Shown: positions 15,829-24,412 of the stretch, piece after piece
How positions within the stretch are numbered: the first letter of the stretch is position 1
How the letters are laid out: each line of letters begins with the position of its first letter
From: a virus
IMG/VR virus record: IMGVR_UViG_3300017956_000127
Location: 1 to 24,412 of that record
DNA: 24,412 nucleotides
Strand: one strand, 5' to 3'
Position numbers and translations under genes: made by a program
The notes under the pieces: generated by a model
The model's database searches: none
Seen by the model: only the letters and a program-made list of their open reading frames with translations
Told to the model about the DNA's origin: nothing

Positions 15829-15836
15829 GATAAATA
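15829..15836 (+). promoter_or_regulatory. Late promoter GATAAATA of the gp25-gp6-gp7 operon
   Basis: GATAAATA lies at the head of the wedge operon. With T4-like spacing the transcript begins at about 15842, which is the A of the likely gp25 ATG, so this message may be leaderless or nearly so. Confidence 0.65.
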
Positions 15837-15841
15837 CTTGT

Positions 15842-16204
15842 ATGGCAACAGTATTCAAAGGATTCAATACAGTAGACAATATTAGGGCACCATATACTCT
15901 TACAGATATAGAATTGGTGAAAAGAGATCTACTGAATGAATTTTACACCAAGAAAGGCGAGCGAGTAATGAGACCGGATTTTGGTTGTATTGTTCATGAC
16001 TTGCTAATGAATCCTGAGGATCTAGTTACAGATAATGAAATTAGAGAAGATATAGAAAGAATTATAGAAAAAGAAACAAGAGTTGAATTGCGAGATATTA
16101 AGATGCTACGAACTGACCATTCTATTAGAGTAGAAGTAGCATTAAACTTTGTTTACTTAAACGCAGAAGATGCACTGTATCTTGAGTTTACAAGAGAGAA
16201 TTAA
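15842..16204 (+). CDS. 25: Baseplate wedge protein gp25
   Basis: From ATG 15842 the protein is 120 aa (T4 gp25 is 132 aa). It shows the gp25/GpW family pattern: FKGFNT at the N terminus, LVKRDLLNEFYTKKGERVMRPDFG in the middle with the conserved GER-M-P-FG core, and a helical then beta C terminus. gp25 joins wedge proteins gp6 and gp53 and is thought to help start sheath assembly. An in-frame ATG at 15821 would add seven residues (MIMINTC) but lies upstream of the promoter box and has no ribosome site, so 15842 is preferred. No clear Shine-Dalgarno precedes either start. The gene ends 2 nt before gp6. Confidence 0.9.
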   Translation: MATVFKGFNTVDNIRAPYTLTDIELVKRDLLNEFYTKKGERVMRPDFGCIVHDLLMNPEDLVTDNEIREDIERIIEKETRVELRDIKMLRTDHSIRVEVALNFVYLNAEDALYLEFTREN

Positions 16205-16206
16205 AA

Positions 16207-19200
16207 ATGGCTTTAGTTAATAGACAGAATAATTTATTTGCGGCAGAAGATTGGAAAGTTGCATATAAAGCATTTAGCCAGGTTGATTTCCAGGCGTATG
16301 ATTTTGACACCATTAAAAATGCTCTAGTCGATTATATCAAAACAAACTTTCCTGAAAACTTTAACGACTACACAGAAAGTTCTGAGTTTATTGCTATCAT
16401 TGAAATGCTGGCGTTTATATCTCAGTCACTGGCATTCAGAATGGATCTCAACAGCAGAGAAAACTTTTTAGAAACTGCTGAAAGACGCGACTCTGTTTTT
16501 AAACTTGCAAGAATGCTTGGCTACAATCCAAGAAGAAATATTTGTGCAAGCGGGCTATTAAAAGTTGATTCTATTAGAACATCAGAAACTGTTACAGACA
16601 GTGCTGGTAATAATCTTAACAATGTAAACATTTTCTTTGATGATGCAAATAATCCTGACAGTTACGAGCAATTTTTATTAGTATTAAATTCTGCGATGAG
16701 CAGTAGTAATAGATATAGTGCGCCTGTAAAGTCAGGTAAAGTAGCAGATGTGCCAACAGACATTTATGAAATACAAACTCAATTAAATGCTCCTATTAGT
16801 TTTCCTTTTAAAATTAGTGTCAACAATAGACAATTAAACTTTGAGGTTGTTAATCCAGATTTTAAAGACGGCGGCGTGTTTGAAGAACAACACCCTAATT
16901 CACTTAATAACTTTAATTTAATTTACAGAAACGATGGTAAAGGTATAGGCAGTGATGACACCGGATTCTTCTTGATGTTTAAGCAGGGTACATTAGGTAC
17001 TAACGATTTTAACTACATTACACCTATTGAAAATAGAATTGAAAATGTTAATATACCAAACATTAACGAAAGTGATGTTTGGTTATCAGAATTAGATTCA
17101 AATGGTGTAACTTTAAATAAATGGCAACGAGTACCTAACACTGTTGGACAAACATTAACATATAACGATCTCACACTAGGTGAGAAGAATTTATATTCTA
17201 TAGAAAATATTGATAATGCAGGTATAAGATTAAAATTCCCAGACGGTACATTTGGTAATATTCCTTACGGTAGATTTAAAATGTATCACAGGGTTAGTTT
17301 ACCTGAAGCATTTACAATTACTCCTGCAATGGCAAGAAACATACAGATACCTATTCCTTATGAAAATGCAACTGGCGAAAAGCACACATTAACTATTACA
17401 TGTAGTTTAAAGTACACTGTGAAAAACAGTTTGCCAGCAGAAACATTGGGTGCTATTAAACAGAGAGCACCGCAAGCATTCTATACACAAAACAGAATGG
17501 TTTCTGCACAGGATTATAATGTGTTTCCGTTTAGTCAAAGCAGTAATATTACAAAACTAAAAGCAATTAATAGAACTCATGCCGGCCATAGTAGATATAT
17601 TGATATTAATGATCCGACAGGAACATATCAGAATTTAGAAACATTTGCACAAGATGGTGCATTGTATAGTGAAAGTAAAACAGTTACAAGCCAATTTACA
17701 GTAGGTATTAATAATACAGTTTCTGAAGTATTAACAGTAACATTACCTAAAATACTTAAAAATCAGAGATTGAGTAATTTTGTTTATAACCAATACAGAG
17801 AAGGCTGGATGGATTTGGATACAAACAAATTCAACATTGAAAGGCATGATATATTATTTAAATCATTACCAGTTGTAACAGGCAAAAGCCAGACAGGTTA
17901 TTTTACAGAAAAATCTTCTGTAGCAGGACAGGAAAATGTTTTGGTGAACAATTATTTTAATAATACAACTGGCAAGTTTATGTTTAAAATGTTCCAAGAA
18001 AATAATTTCTTAAGATTTGAGAATCCTAGAGATCCATCCGATTGGACTTGGGCTAGACTTACACGAGTCGATAATAATGGTGAACTCAGCAGTGGATTAA
18101 GCACAGGAGTTGCACCTATACAGATAAGTGATAAGATTCAACATAACTGGAAAGTTACAGACTATATTCCTAGTATTAGAAAAGAATTTGCCACTGATAG
18201 AAATGAAAGATCATTGATTGGCACTGAGTTAGAAAACAAAAGAACCTTTGCATTAGGGTACGATTCAGAAAAAGACTTTTGGTATGTTATACAAAATACG
18301 AATATAGACAAGACCGGTGAATGGTCACCTTTTTATTCTAGAAACACATCCGGCAATGGACTTGATGCAAGTTGGTTAGTGCTATGTGAGTTTGCAGGAA
18401 CAGTCAACGGAAAAACAACATACAATGTTACTAGTAGAGGTCAGCATTACATAGTTGAAAGTAAAAAAGATCTTAAGTTTTATAATATACAAAACTCAAA
18501 AATACTTGATTCTGATAATGCCGCAAATCAGGATTTAATTACATTTACAAAACTAAACTTTAAACCTGGTAGTTCAGAAACATTTACTTGGGTAGATTCT
18601 AATTCAGATGGTTTAGGCGATTCGTTTAAAGGTGATGTATTTAGAAGTGATTTAAGCGGTGACTTGTATCAGCCAAACGGATATCTAACAAATATTCCTT
18701 TGAGAGCAAGAAATACTAAGTGGTATGATGTTACTGTAGATTGGAAAACAAATTTAGGCATATTTAGAAATGGTGATCGACCATCTAATGTATTTGTTAA
18801 TCCAGCAATAGTAAATTTGCCTACATATTTTAAAACCGATGATAGCGGTGCCAATGCTAGTTATAGTAATATTACACTTTCAAACAACAGCGGTATTATT
18901 AACTTTTGGCCAGGACAGGTTACATTTGAATTCAATAACACAACATTTGGATATAACATTTTGGCCGCTAACGGTGAAATAATTTATAGAGATTATAACA
19001 GCGATACTGAGCAATTAGAAATTTATCATGCTAATGCCACAACAGGCACATACAGTTATGGTCCTAATAACGATACTGCTAACGCAAATGCAACAGGTAG
19101 AGTACTGTTACTTGATTCCAATCCAACTCTTCAAACAGGAAATATTAGGATTAAGAATTGGAATGAAAACGCACATACTTATGTAAGAGATGCAGGCGGA

Positions 19201-20409
19201 TTAAGCAGAGATCAAATGGTTGTTAATTATTCATACGACAAGGATAAACTTGATAATGATATTAAATGGACTGTGGTAGAGCCGGTCAAATACAATGACG
19301 GATTTACAGACAATCGTAAAGTTATTGTATCAGCATACGATGTTGATGGCGATCTAGTTCCTGATAGACCATTACAATTTAGAGAGTTTGTTAATAAACA
19401 TGATTTAGTGTTCTTTGACCACTATACAGATTTTGATGGTTACAAATATAGTAGACCTTTTACTGGTGTTATTGAGGACTTAAGAAACGAAACAAGTATT
19501 AGTGTTAATATAAGTACAAAAGAAATTAGTCCTGGTAGTTATGCTAATACTAAGAGCCTAGACAACATAAATTTGGTAATACTTAAAAAGCAAACCTTAG
19601 TAAGTGAATTTGAAAATAATGTAGGCGCATTAAACGGATTGTTGTTGTATGCAGTGGATACCAAAAAGATTTTTCAATTAACTAAGCAGAGCACTAATCC
19701 TCAGATTGTATCTGCAATAGAAAAAGACGAAGACGAATTTTATGTGAGAAATGGTAGGTCAGCAGGTCAAAATACTGCATCACAAAGCAACGACGAAGTG
19801 ATTTTTAAATGGAAGCATGTTGCACCTAAAGATGTGAGAATTGATCCTAGCATTAGTAATGTGGTTGAAATGTTAGTGTTAACTAGTACATATTACAGTG
19901 ATGTATTGAAGTACAAAAAAGTACCTGGCACTGAATGGCCATATCCGCCAACCAGTTCAGAATTAGCAAACGAATTTAAAGGTTTACAAGAATTCAAATC
20001 AGCAAGTGATACATTGGTATTTAAGAGTGCCAAATTTAAGAAATTATTTGGTGATGATGCAGACGAAAGCGTACAAGCAAAATTTAGAGTTGTCAAACTA
20101 AAAAGTTCTACACTTAGCGACAACGAAATTCGAAGTAGAATTATTAAAGCATTTGACACATACTTTAATGTAGATAATTGGGAGTTTGGTGAAACTTTTT
20201 ACTTTACAGAACTCAGCAGTTATGTGCATCAAAGATTGGGCAGTAATATAGGTAGTATAGTTATTGTACCTAGAAACACTAGTGGTAAGTTTGGTGATCT
20301 TTTCCAAGTAAAAGGTGAACCAGATGAATTGTTTTTAAATACCGCTACTGTGAATGATATAGAAGTTGTAGAAAAAATTAGTCAACAAACTTTAAGTGTA
20401 AAAAGGTAA
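16207..20409 (+). CDS. 6: Baseplate wedge protein gp6, greatly enlarged
   Basis: This is a 1400-aa wedge protein; T4 gp6, which forms the inner iris ring of the baseplate, is 660 aa. The N-terminal part (to about residue 130) has a typical gp6 start, including FQAYDFDTIKNALVDYIKT and SRENFLETAERRDS. A baseplate-J-like block is at 415-480 (APQAFYTQNRMVSAQDYN, then SRYIDINDPTG). The far C terminus (about 1300-1400) has a gp6-like ending with FGETFYFTELSSYVHQRLG and a following LFQVKGEPDELFLNTATV. Between roughly 490 and 1290 lies a long Asn/Thr/Tyr/Asp-rich beta-like segment not found in T4 gp6. The gene lies between gp25 and the gp7-position gene, matching wedge order. Confidence 0.85.
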   Translation: MALVNRQNNLFAAEDWKVAYKAFSQVDFQAYDFDTIKNALVDYIKTNFPENFNDYTESSEFIAIIEMLAFISQSLAFRMDLNSRENFLETAERRDSVFKLARMLGYNPRRNICASGLLKVDSIRTSETVTDSAGNNLNNVNIFFDDANNPDSYEQFLLVLNSAMSSSNRYSAPVKSGKVADVPTDIYEIQTQLNAPISFPFKISVNNRQLNFEVVNPDFKDGGVFEEQHPNSLNNFNLIYRNDGKGIGSDDTGFFLMFKQGTLGTNDFNYITPIENRIENVNIPNINESDVWLSELDSNGVTLNKWQRVPNTVGQTLTYNDLTLGEKNLYSIENIDNAGIRLKFPDGTFGNIPYGRFKMYHRVSLPEAFTITPAMARNIQIPIPYENATGEKHTLTITCSLKYTVKNSLPAETLGAIKQRAPQAFYTQNRMVSAQDYNVFPFSQSSNITKLKAINRTHAGHSRYIDINDPTGTYQNLETFAQDGALYSESKTVTSQFTVGINNTVSEVLTVTLPKILKNQRLSNFVYNQYREGWMDLDTNKFNIERHDILFKSLPVVTGKSQTGYFTEKSSVAGQENVLVNNYFNNTTGKFMFKMFQENNFLRFENPRDPSDWTWARLTRVDNNGELSSGLSTGVAPIQISDKIQHNWKVTDYIPSIRKEFATDRNERSLIGTELENKRTFALGYDSEKDFWYVIQNTNIDKTGEWSPFYSRNTSGNGLDASWLVLCEFAGTVNGKTTYNVTSRGQHYIVESKKDLKFYNIQNSKILDSDNAANQDLITFTKLNFKPGSSETFTWVDSNSDGLGDSFKGDVFRSDLSGDLYQPNGYLTNIPLRARNTKWYDVTVDWKTNLGIFRNGDRPSNVFVNPAIVNLPTYFKTDDSGANASYSNITLSNNSGIINFWPGQVTFEFNNTTFGYNILAANGEIIYRDYNSDTEQLEIYHANATTGTYSYGPNNDTANANATGRVLLLDSNPTLQTGNIRIKNWNENAHTYVRDAGGLSRDQMVVNYSYDKDKLDNDIKWTVVEPVKYNDGFTDNRKVIVSAYDVDGDLVPDRPLQFREFVNKHDLVFFDHYTDFDGYKYSRPFTGVIEDLRNETSISVNISTKEISPGSYANTKSLDNINLVILKKQTLVSEFENNVGALNGLLLYAVDTKKIFQLTKQSTNPQIVSAIEKDEDEFYVRNGRSAGQNTASQSNDEVIFKWKHVAPKDVRIDPSISNVVEMLVLTSTYYSDVLKYKKVPGTEWPYPPTSSELANEFKGLQEFKSASDTLVFKSAKFKKLFGDDADESVQAKFRVVKLKSSTLSDNEIRSRIIKAFDTYFNVDNWEFGETFYFTELSSYVHQRLGSNIGSIVIVPRNTSGKFGDLFQVKGEPDELFLNTATVNDIEVVEKISQQTLSVKR

Positions 20410-20416
20410 AATTTAA

Positions 20417-23400
20417 ATGGCCGATAAGTTAGTAAACAATTTACCAGTTGTATTGCAAACTACAGCAATTAAAAACTTTTTCGAAAGTACTGTAGAGCAA
20501 TTATATAGCCAAGCAAATACAACTGTGCTTTCCGGATACATTGGTAAGAAGACCGGTGACGACACAGGTTTATCCGGAGCATTTATTGACACACTGAATC
20601 CAGATAGATTCCACTATGCTTTTAGTCCAGCGGTAAACAATTTAAATCCTATTACTGGTGAAAGTGAAAATGTAATTTTCTATGATGAATTTATAGATAT
20701 ACTTAAAACTTATGGTGTTAATGTAAGAAATCATAATACATTGTTTGGTTCTAATTACCAAACATTTATGCCACCGATTAATGTTGACAAGTTTATAAAT
20801 CATGCAGAATATTTTTGGTCACTTACAGGCCCAAGTGTTGTTACAATCACAATGGATCAATACAATCCTATTAATATAGAAAAAGATATTATAGGCAAAA
20901 AAGAATACACATTTGTAGATGGCACAACATCTCCAAACATGAACGGTAAAAAATTACGCAACGGAATGGTTATTTCTTTTGTTGGTAATTATGTTATACC
21001 TTCTAGTTATATTGCAACAAATTATATTGTAGGTGGTGTAGGAGAAAGCATTTATCTAACCAAGCAAAGTATTAGTAATAGAATGTTTGGTGCTCAAGCA
21101 AATCAAGAATACTCAGACTACATGGTTATAGAAAGAGGATCAGTAGTTGGTTCTGCTTGGAGTAGATGTAACCACTGGTATCATAGAAATAACTTTTTAG
21201 ATGTAGGTGATACATTACCGGATAAAAAATACAGAGCTCAAAGACCTATTATAGAATTCGATAGACGAATAGAAATGTATAACCACGGTACAAATTATCG
21301 AGGTGAAGTAGATTTATTTGTTACAGAAAATCTCATATCAGACATACAAGGCCAATCAACATTTACTATAGATAATGTTGATTTAACTAACAATATGTTA
21401 ATTGTTTTTGATAACGAATCTGAAACAAATAAAAACATTATCTATAAAGTAAGCGGTGTAGGTTCAAGTATTGCTTTAACAGCAGAAGGTGCTGTGCTTG
21501 CTACAGGTGATACATTTAATATTAAAAATGGTATTAATTATAGTGGAATAGATTATTTGGTAACAGATGCAGGATTCCAGCAGGCACAAAATAAAACAAA
21601 TGTCAACCAAGCACCTCTGTTTAATTTATACGACGATAAAAATAGATCATTAAACAATCTTGGCATTTATCCTAGTTCATCTTTTGACGGTTGTAAGATA
21701 TTTTCTTATAAAGTAGGAACAGGCACAAATGATAGTGTATTAGGGTTCCCTTTAAGTTACAGTCAATTTAAAAGTGCTAGTGAAATTAGTTTTGAGAACT
21801 GTATAGAAACAGCATCATATAACTATAAACCATTCGGTAGTAGTACAAACAGTTCTATAAAAGGTGCGTTTTATTATAAATTACTTGGCAACAAAACAGA
21901 GTATCATTCTTATTGGAAGACAGTAGATGCTTTATCTCGTCAAAAAATTCATACAACATACACTATTGATGCTAATATTATCGAAGATAAGACTTTAATT
22001 TACGATATTGGTGCAGTACCAAACACTAGATTAGGCACGCCTAGTGGTTATGATATAATAGTTAAAAAGAACAGTGTTATAATTTCTGATTACACTTATA
22101 ACGACGGAAACATCGTATTTTCAAAATTTGATTTTAAAAATGGCGATATCATTGAAATTGAAGTTGTAAGTGATGATGGCTTACGATTAATTAATAATAG
22201 TAGATATGATATTCCTTTAAGTTGGAGAAACAACCCTGATAAGAATGATATAGAAATTATTGCAGAACCTCAGTACTTGCCTCACTTTAAGAGATTTGTA
22301 GAAAGTCAAGACGGATTTGCAGGTGATGCATTAGCAAGCAACAATTTTGATTCTAGTCCTAAAGACTTAATACACGCAACTGACATTACCATGTCAAACG
22401 ATAATTTGATCTTAGGTGCGTTTTTATTAGACGATCAACCACATAACTTGCTTGAGTCTATTAGATTTGTTGGCAGAGAATACGAAAAGTTTAAAAACAG
22501 ATTAAAATCAGAAATACAAAAATATTATAATACATTTGATACTAGTCTTTATTCAAATGAATATTTACTTGAAAAAGTTTTAAGAAATACAGTATCATAC
22601 AGTATAGGTAAAGGTGTATTTGCAACTAGTTATATTTTACCGTATGGAGATAACTTTGTAGAACAAACATTTGATGTTACAGATGTTGCAGAGTTTGAAT
22701 ATACACTAGACGAATATAAAGATGTTGCACTTTTAGAAAATACTGCACTAGTTTACTATAAAGCATTTAACGATGAATTCCCTCGCATTTTATTATTAGA
22801 TGATGAATATACATTTAGTAGCACTAACCCAATTACGGTTCAATTAGATTCTTCTAAATTCACATTATCAGTAGGCGACACAATTATTGTAAAATTGTAT
22901 GATGAAAACAGAGACAGTGCTGAATGTCCTCCTACACCAAGTGCAATGGGCATATATCCGTTACATCAACCTAGAATAGAAACAGATTCATCGTATCAAA
23001 CTCCTATAGATGTTGTAATAGGACACGATGGCAGTAAAACACCAACAGTTGGTAACATCACTGATGATATTTTATTAGAGTTTGAAAAAAGAATTTACAA
23101 CAGTTGTCAAAAACAATTTAGAGATGCAAACAGTTTACCAAAATTGAACACAACAGATGTACGAGCTGGTTACTTTAGAGATACAGATTTTGAGCCTAAA
23201 GAATATGCAGATTTATTAAGACATAATTTTATTATCTGGTCTAGTGCAAATAAAACAGATTATCAGAAAAACGAGTTTTTTGATCAAAACGACAAGTGGA
23301 CTTGGAATTACAGAGGCAATATAGATCTTCCAGGTCACTGGAGAGGCTGGTACAATTATTACTACGATACAGTGAGACCCCATACTCATCCATGGGAAAT

Positions 23401-24412
23401 GTTGGGTTTCTTTGAAAAGCCAACTTGGTGGGATACGCAATATGGCACCGACTACACTGCTCTAAATGAGAGCATGTGGAACGATTTAGAACTAGGTATT
23501 ATTAGGCAAGGGCCTAGAGAAAACTTTGCCGATGAAAGTTACAAAATTAAAAATAATTTTGCAAGACCAGGTCTGTCTAATTTATTACCAGTAACAAAAA
23601 CAGGTACACTTTTAAGTCCTGGTGAGATATCTAGTAACGGTTCTACAACAAACTCACTTAATTGGTCAAACGCAAGAGTTGCTAGTTTAGATATTACAGA
23701 CCAGTTTTATGACAGTCAAGGACACAATAATCTTCCTAACGGTATTAATGTAACATACGGTACTGGTACATCTGCAAGGATTACATGGGATACTACTGGT
23801 TGGGATACTGTGGGTGTTGGGTTTGACAGTTTCCAAATTGCAAATATCTATATTAGAAATGACAATATAGAGTCTGGTTTCCAACTTTATAATTATACAT
23901 TTGAACAAATGGGAAATAGCAGTATTGTCCCTGAAGGCGTAGTTGCCCAGGGATTTGCAGACGAGCTAGGTGATAACTTTGTTGGTGTTACTGTTACTGG
24001 TGTGCCTATTTACAGTTTAAAAGATGAAAACAAAACAGATGCATCAGGGACATGGCATGAAAACCCGATTTATAGAAACGAAACAGCACCTAAAGGAACT
24101 TACATTATTGAGCCTAAACATGCAGGCTTAGAGGAATGGAGTACAACAGAGCATTCACCTATTGTAGGATTTGCATGGGACGGATTACCAATTTATGGTC
24201 CTTATGGTTATGCTGATGCTATGGACAGCAGTAGTGGTATTACAAATATTAAAAGTGTTTTTAGACTTAAATCTGAAACAAGAAGCAGTGGCCCAGGCGG
24301 GTATCACACTGGTGAATATTTAGAAGATTATGAATTTGATGGATTTAATGATAGTGCAGATGGCTTTGTAGGATTTAAGCCTGGCCTAGCAAAATACAAC
24401 ATGAGATATGGG
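20417..24412 (+). CDS. 7: Giant wedge/structural protein at the gp7 position, with YHYH-type domain (partial)
   Basis: An open frame of 1332 codons starts at ATG 20417 and runs off the right edge without a stop. It begins 7 nt after gp6, with AAGG about 11 nt upstream. Position after gp25 and gp6 suggests the counterpart of T4 gp7 (1032 aa), the outer wedge initiator, but no gp7-specific motif was verified. Much of the sequence is Asn/Tyr/Asp-rich and beta-like. Near the edge, HSPIVGFAWDGLPIYGPYGY (about residues 1245-1264) is a strong match to the core of YHYH-domain proteins known from marine phage virions. The motif YHYH itself is not seen in the part available. Aromatic clusters (HWRGWYNYYYDTVRPHTHPW, about 973-993) are also notable. 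Function of the YHYH domain in virions is not established. Confidence 0.65.
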   Translation, partial: MADKLVNNLPVVLQTTAIKNFFESTVEQLYSQANTTVLSGYIGKKTGDDTGLSGAFIDTLNPDRFHYAFSPAVNNLNPITGESENVIFYDEFIDILKTYGVNVRNHNTLFGSNYQTFMPPINVDKFINHAEYFWSLTGPSVVTITMDQYNPINIEKDIIGKKEYTFVDGTTSPNMNGKKLRNGMVISFVGNYVIPSSYIATNYIVGGVGESIYLTKQSISNRMFGAQANQEYSDYMVIERGSVVGSAWSRCNHWYHRNNFLDVGDTLPDKKYRAQRPIIEFDRRIEMYNHGTNYRGEVDLFVTENLISDIQGQSTFTIDNVDLTNNMLIVFDNESETNKNIIYKVSGVGSSIALTAEGAVLATGDTFNIKNGINYSGIDYLVTDAGFQQAQNKTNVNQAPLFNLYDDKNRSLNNLGIYPSSSFDGCKIFSYKVGTGTNDSVLGFPLSYSQFKSASEISFENCIETASYNYKPFGSSTNSSIKGAFYYKLLGNKTEYHSYWKTVDALSRQKIHTTYTIDANIIEDKTLIYDIGAVPNTRLGTPSGYDIIVKKNSVIISDYTYNDGNIVFSKFDFKNGDIIEIEVVSDDGLRLINNSRYDIPLSWRNNPDKNDIEIIAEPQYLPHFKRFVESQDGFAGDALASNNFDSSPKDLIHATDITMSNDNLILGAFLLDDQPHNLLESIRFVGREYEKFKNRLKSEIQKYYNTFDTSLYSNEYLLEKVLRNTVSYSIGKGVFATSYILPYGDNFVEQTFDVTDVAEFEYTLDEYKDVALLENTALVYYKAFNDEFPRILLLDDEYTFSSTNPITVQLDSSKFTLSVGDTIIVKLYDENRDSAECPPTPSAMGIYPLHQPRIETDSSYQTPIDVVIGHDGSKTPTVGNITDDILLEFEKRIYNSCQKQFRDANSLPKLNTTDVRAGYFRDTDFEPKEYADLLRHNFIIWSSANKTDYQKNEFFDQNDKWTWNYRGNIDLPGHWRGWYNYYYDTVRPHTHPWEMLGFFEKPTWWDTQYGTDYTALNESMWNDLELGIIRQGPRENFADESYKIKNNFARPGLSNLLPVTKTGTLLSPGEISSNGSTTNSLNWSNARVASLDITDQFYDSQGHNNLPNGINVTYGTGTSARITWDTTGWDTVGVGFDSFQIANIYIRNDNIESGFQLYNYTFEQMGNSSIVPEGVVAQGFADELGDNFVGVTVTGVPIYSLKDENKTDASGTWHENPIYRNETAPKGTYIIEPKHAGLEEWSTTEHSPIVGFAWDGLPIYGPYGYADAMDSSSGITNIKSVFRLKSETRSSGPGGYHTGEYLEDYEFDGFNDSADGFVGFKPGLAKYNMRYG

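Noticed and set aside
15821-15841. Upstream in-frame ATG as the gp25 start
   Set aside because: It lies ahead of and within the late promoter box, lacks a ribosome site, and adds residues not expected before the conserved FKGF N terminus.
1-24412. CRISPR arrays, insertion sequences, integrase or attachment sites
   Set aside because: No regularly spaced direct repeats, transposase or integrase genes, or target duplications were seen; the window is phage structural and early genes.

Overview
The window is a 24.4-kb piece of an AT-rich, T4-like marine myovirus. Its gene set resembles the structural and recombination modules of cyanophages and SAR11-type pelagiphages, but no host-specific gene is visible, so the host stays open. 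The identification rests on recognisable T4 homologues: late sigma factor gp55, the gp46/gp47 recombination nuclease, and baseplate/tail proteins gp26, gp51, gp48/54, gp53, gp5, gp25, gp6 and a gp7-position protein. There are no tRNAs, IS elements or CRISPR arrays.

Layout, left to right. (1) Positions 1-2284, minus: a tape-measure-like protein running off the left edge. (2) 2285-2382: a divergent control region with two late promoters arranged as an inverted repeat. (3) 2383-3509, plus: gp26, followed by a gp51-like reading frame that has no start codon of its own. It appears to be reached by a -1 ribosomal frameshift on A_AAT_TTT at 3243-3249. (4) 3510-4029: a 520-nt gap between convergent genes, GC-richer than its surroundings and full of inverted repeats. 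(5) 4030-8109, minus: an early operon gp55 - gp47 - gp46 - GIY-YIG-like protein, from a sigma70-type promoter at 8149-8176. (6) 8251-14656, plus: late operon gp48/54-like - gp53-like - hub-like protein - gp5-like hub/spike, from a late promoter at 8224. (7) 14653-15707, minus: a three-gene early island (83-aa unknown, alpha/beta hydrolase, 66-aa coiled coil) from a second TTGACA-N16-TATAAT promoter. (8) 15842 to the right edge, plus: gp25 - gp6 - giant gp7-position/YHYH protein, from a late promoter at 15829.

The genes form one plan. Early minus-strand operons make the late sigma factor and the DNA-end processing nuclease. The late sigma factor then presumably reads the GATAAATA promoters, four of which sit at the starts of the structural cassettes. 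Those cassettes supply the tape measure, its probable assembly chaperones (gp26/gp51), the hub and spike, and the baseplate wedge.

Most notable observations: the candidate programmed frameshift joining gp26 to gp51; a gp5-like protein with a GH24 lysozyme-like domain at its C terminus, with Glu/Asp/Ser at exactly T4-lysozyme triad spacing; the repeated early/late back-to-back promoter module; and the unexplained structured 520-nt gap.
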